Source: Deinococcus humi
Lineage (GTDB): Bacteria; Deinococcota; Deinococci; Deinococcales; Deinococcaceae
DNA: 64,000 nucleotides
Assembly (NCBI RefSeq): GCF_014201875.1
Contig: NZ_JACHFL010000003.1
Coordinates: forward strand, 1 to 64,000
Direction of reading: 5' to 3'
Position 1 is the first letter of the stretch. Each line of letters opens with the position of its first letter. Of this stretch, positions 62,976 to 64,000 are shown piece after piece. Below the pieces are notes generated by a model. It was not told where the DNA came from, did not search any database, and worked only from the letters and a program-made list of their open reading frames with translations. Position numbers and translations under genes: made by a program.

Positions 62976-64000
62976 ATGACCCAGACGGAGAATCGGCCCG
63001 CATACCCCACGCTCAGCCCTGCGGAACTGCGCCACCCGGATTCGCTCAAGTGGACGCTGTACGGTGATGACGTGATCCCGATGTGGATCGCTGACATGGA
63101 TTTTCCGGTGGCGCCGCCGATCCTGGCCGCACTGCACGAGCGGCTGGAGCGCGGGCTGGGCTACCACCAGCTGATGGGTGACGGGGTGCTTGACAGCTTG
63201 CTGCGCGCCAAGCTGGAGACGCACGGTCTGGGGGATCTGCCCGAGGGCGGGCTCGCCCTGTTGCCGGGGGTGGTGCCGGGCATCTACTCGTCGGTGGCGG
63301 CGCTGACGCAGCCCGGCGAGAAGGTGCTGACCATGACCCCGGTCTACCACCCCTTTCACCTGAGCATCACCGGGCAGGGCCGCGAGGTCTCGGCTGTCGC
63401 GTTGCTGAACGGCCCGGACGGCTATGAGATCGACTGGGAGGGCATGGAGGCCGCCGCGCAGGACACGGGCCTGATGCTGCTGTGCCACCCGCACAACCCC
63501 ACCGGACGGGTGTGGACGCACGCGGAACTGGAGAAGCTGCGCGACTTGGCGGTCCGCAACAACCTGTACGTCGTCAGCGACGAGCTGCACGCCGACCTGC
63601 GTTTCACCGACGGACCTTTCGAATCCTTTGCCGCCGACAAACGAGTGCAGGACCGCACCATCACCCTGACCGGGCCCTGCAAGGCCTTCAACACTGCGGG
63701 CCTGGGCATCGGCGTGATGATCGGCCACGACGCCGAACTCGTGAAGCGCGTGCGCGCCGCCGCCGGGGGCCTGATGGGCCACGAGGGGGCCATGAGCGTG
63801 ACCATGTGGCAGGCGGCCCTGCGCGACGGCGGCCCCTGGCTGGCCGACACCGTGGCTTACCTGCGTGCCAACCGCGATTTCCTGACCGGTTACCTGCGCG
63901 AGCACCTGCCCACCGTCCGCTTCCATCCAGTGGAAAGCACCTACCTGGCGTGGCTGGATCTGCGCGATTGCCCACATGCCGCAGACATTCAGAAATTCCT
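62976..64000 (+). CDS. PLP-dependent aminotransferase, PatB/MalY (cystathionine beta-lyase) type, partial
   Basis: Runs off the right edge of the window after 341 codons. MWIADMDFPVAPPI, CHPHNPTGRVW, SDELHADL and the PLP lysine Lys236 (GPCKAFN) are those of the PatB/MalY branch of class I/II aminotransferases, which act as C-S beta-lyases on cystathionine. TATCCT lies 6 bases before the ATG (leaderless). It is upstream-insulated by a terminator. Confidence 0.9.
   Translation, partial: MTQTENRPAYPTLSPAELRHPDSLKWTLYGDDVIPMWIADMDFPVAPPILAALHERLERGLGYHQLMGDGVLDSLLRAKLETHGLGDLPEGGLALLPGVVPGIYSSVAALTQPGEKVLTMTPVYHPFHLSITGQGREVSAVALLNGPDGYEIDWEGMEAAAQDTGLMLLCHPHNPTGRVWTHAELEKLRDLAVRNNLYVVSDELHADLRFTDGPFESFAADKRVQDRTITLTGPCKAFNTAGLGIGVMIGHDAELVKRVRAAAGGLMGHEGAMSVTMWQAALRDGGPWLADTVAYLRANRDFLTGYLREHLPTVRFHPVESTYLAWLDLRDCPHAADIQKF

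Overview
The window looks like a piece of a Deinococcus chromosome. This is inferred from the sequence rather than from a database hit. The DNA is GC-rich with G/C-biased third codon positions. At least 22 genes have a TANNNT -10 box 6-7 bp upstream of the start codon with no room for a Shine-Dalgarno site, the leaderless layout known from Deinococcus. PriA lacks its helicase motifs, and there is a LEA-type protein, many Nudix genes and an orphan OmpR-type regulator closely resembling the Deinococcus radiation-response regulator DrRRA.

Layout. 1-6300 (minus): a ROK regulator heads an operon with a fumarate-lyase/argininosuccinate-lyase homologue, a secreted PIG-L deacetylase with carbohydrate-binding modules, and a sugar-type ABC binding protein and permease. 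6396-10671 (minus): a GAF-GGDEF cyclase, a frameshifted GAF-HD-GYP gene, a sirtuin and a GH114 lipoprotein. 10928-13120 (plus): ubiX, ispD, ispE. 13223-20351: a quinone oxidoreductase, fadB-like and thiolase genes, an esterase, a Nif3-family gene and tmk. 20357-25350: glutaminyl cyclase, queG, a small basic protein and priA. 25418-29128 (minus): ilvB-ilvN-ilvC with a leader peptide and attenuator. 29455-32617 (minus): a DEAD-box helicase and a RelA/SpoT-type synthetase. 32695-37663 (plus): a cell-wall amidase, a secreted protein, an SDR, a thioredoxin-reductase-like gene and an HAD phosphatase. 37677-40180 (minus): an intact GAF-HD-GYP gene and glyA. 40341-45010 (plus): a leader peptide and attenuator, pheS, two Nudix genes (one frameshifted) and pheT. 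45037-53260: a tandem Nudix protein, a lipoprotein, a winged-helix regulator divergent from an MFS exporter, a serine-less alpha/beta hydrolase, the response regulator and small conserved proteins. 53261-57321: a possible structured RNA, def, fmt, an aldo-keto reductase and a kinase-fold gene. 57375-64000: a LEA-like protein, a DUF1517-type membrane protein, an HNH protein, a PAP2 phosphatase, an ABC ATPase and a PatB/MalY-type aminotransferase running off the end.

The most interesting signals are two attenuators (ilvBN and pheS) whose leader peptides themselves appear to be leaderless, the ROK/ASL/PIG-L/ABC operon with a promoter framed by palindromes, and a consensus promoter (TTGACA-N17-TATAGA) reading into three consecutive hairpins with no convincing ORF. 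No tRNA, rRNA, CRISPR array, IS element or prophage was recognised.
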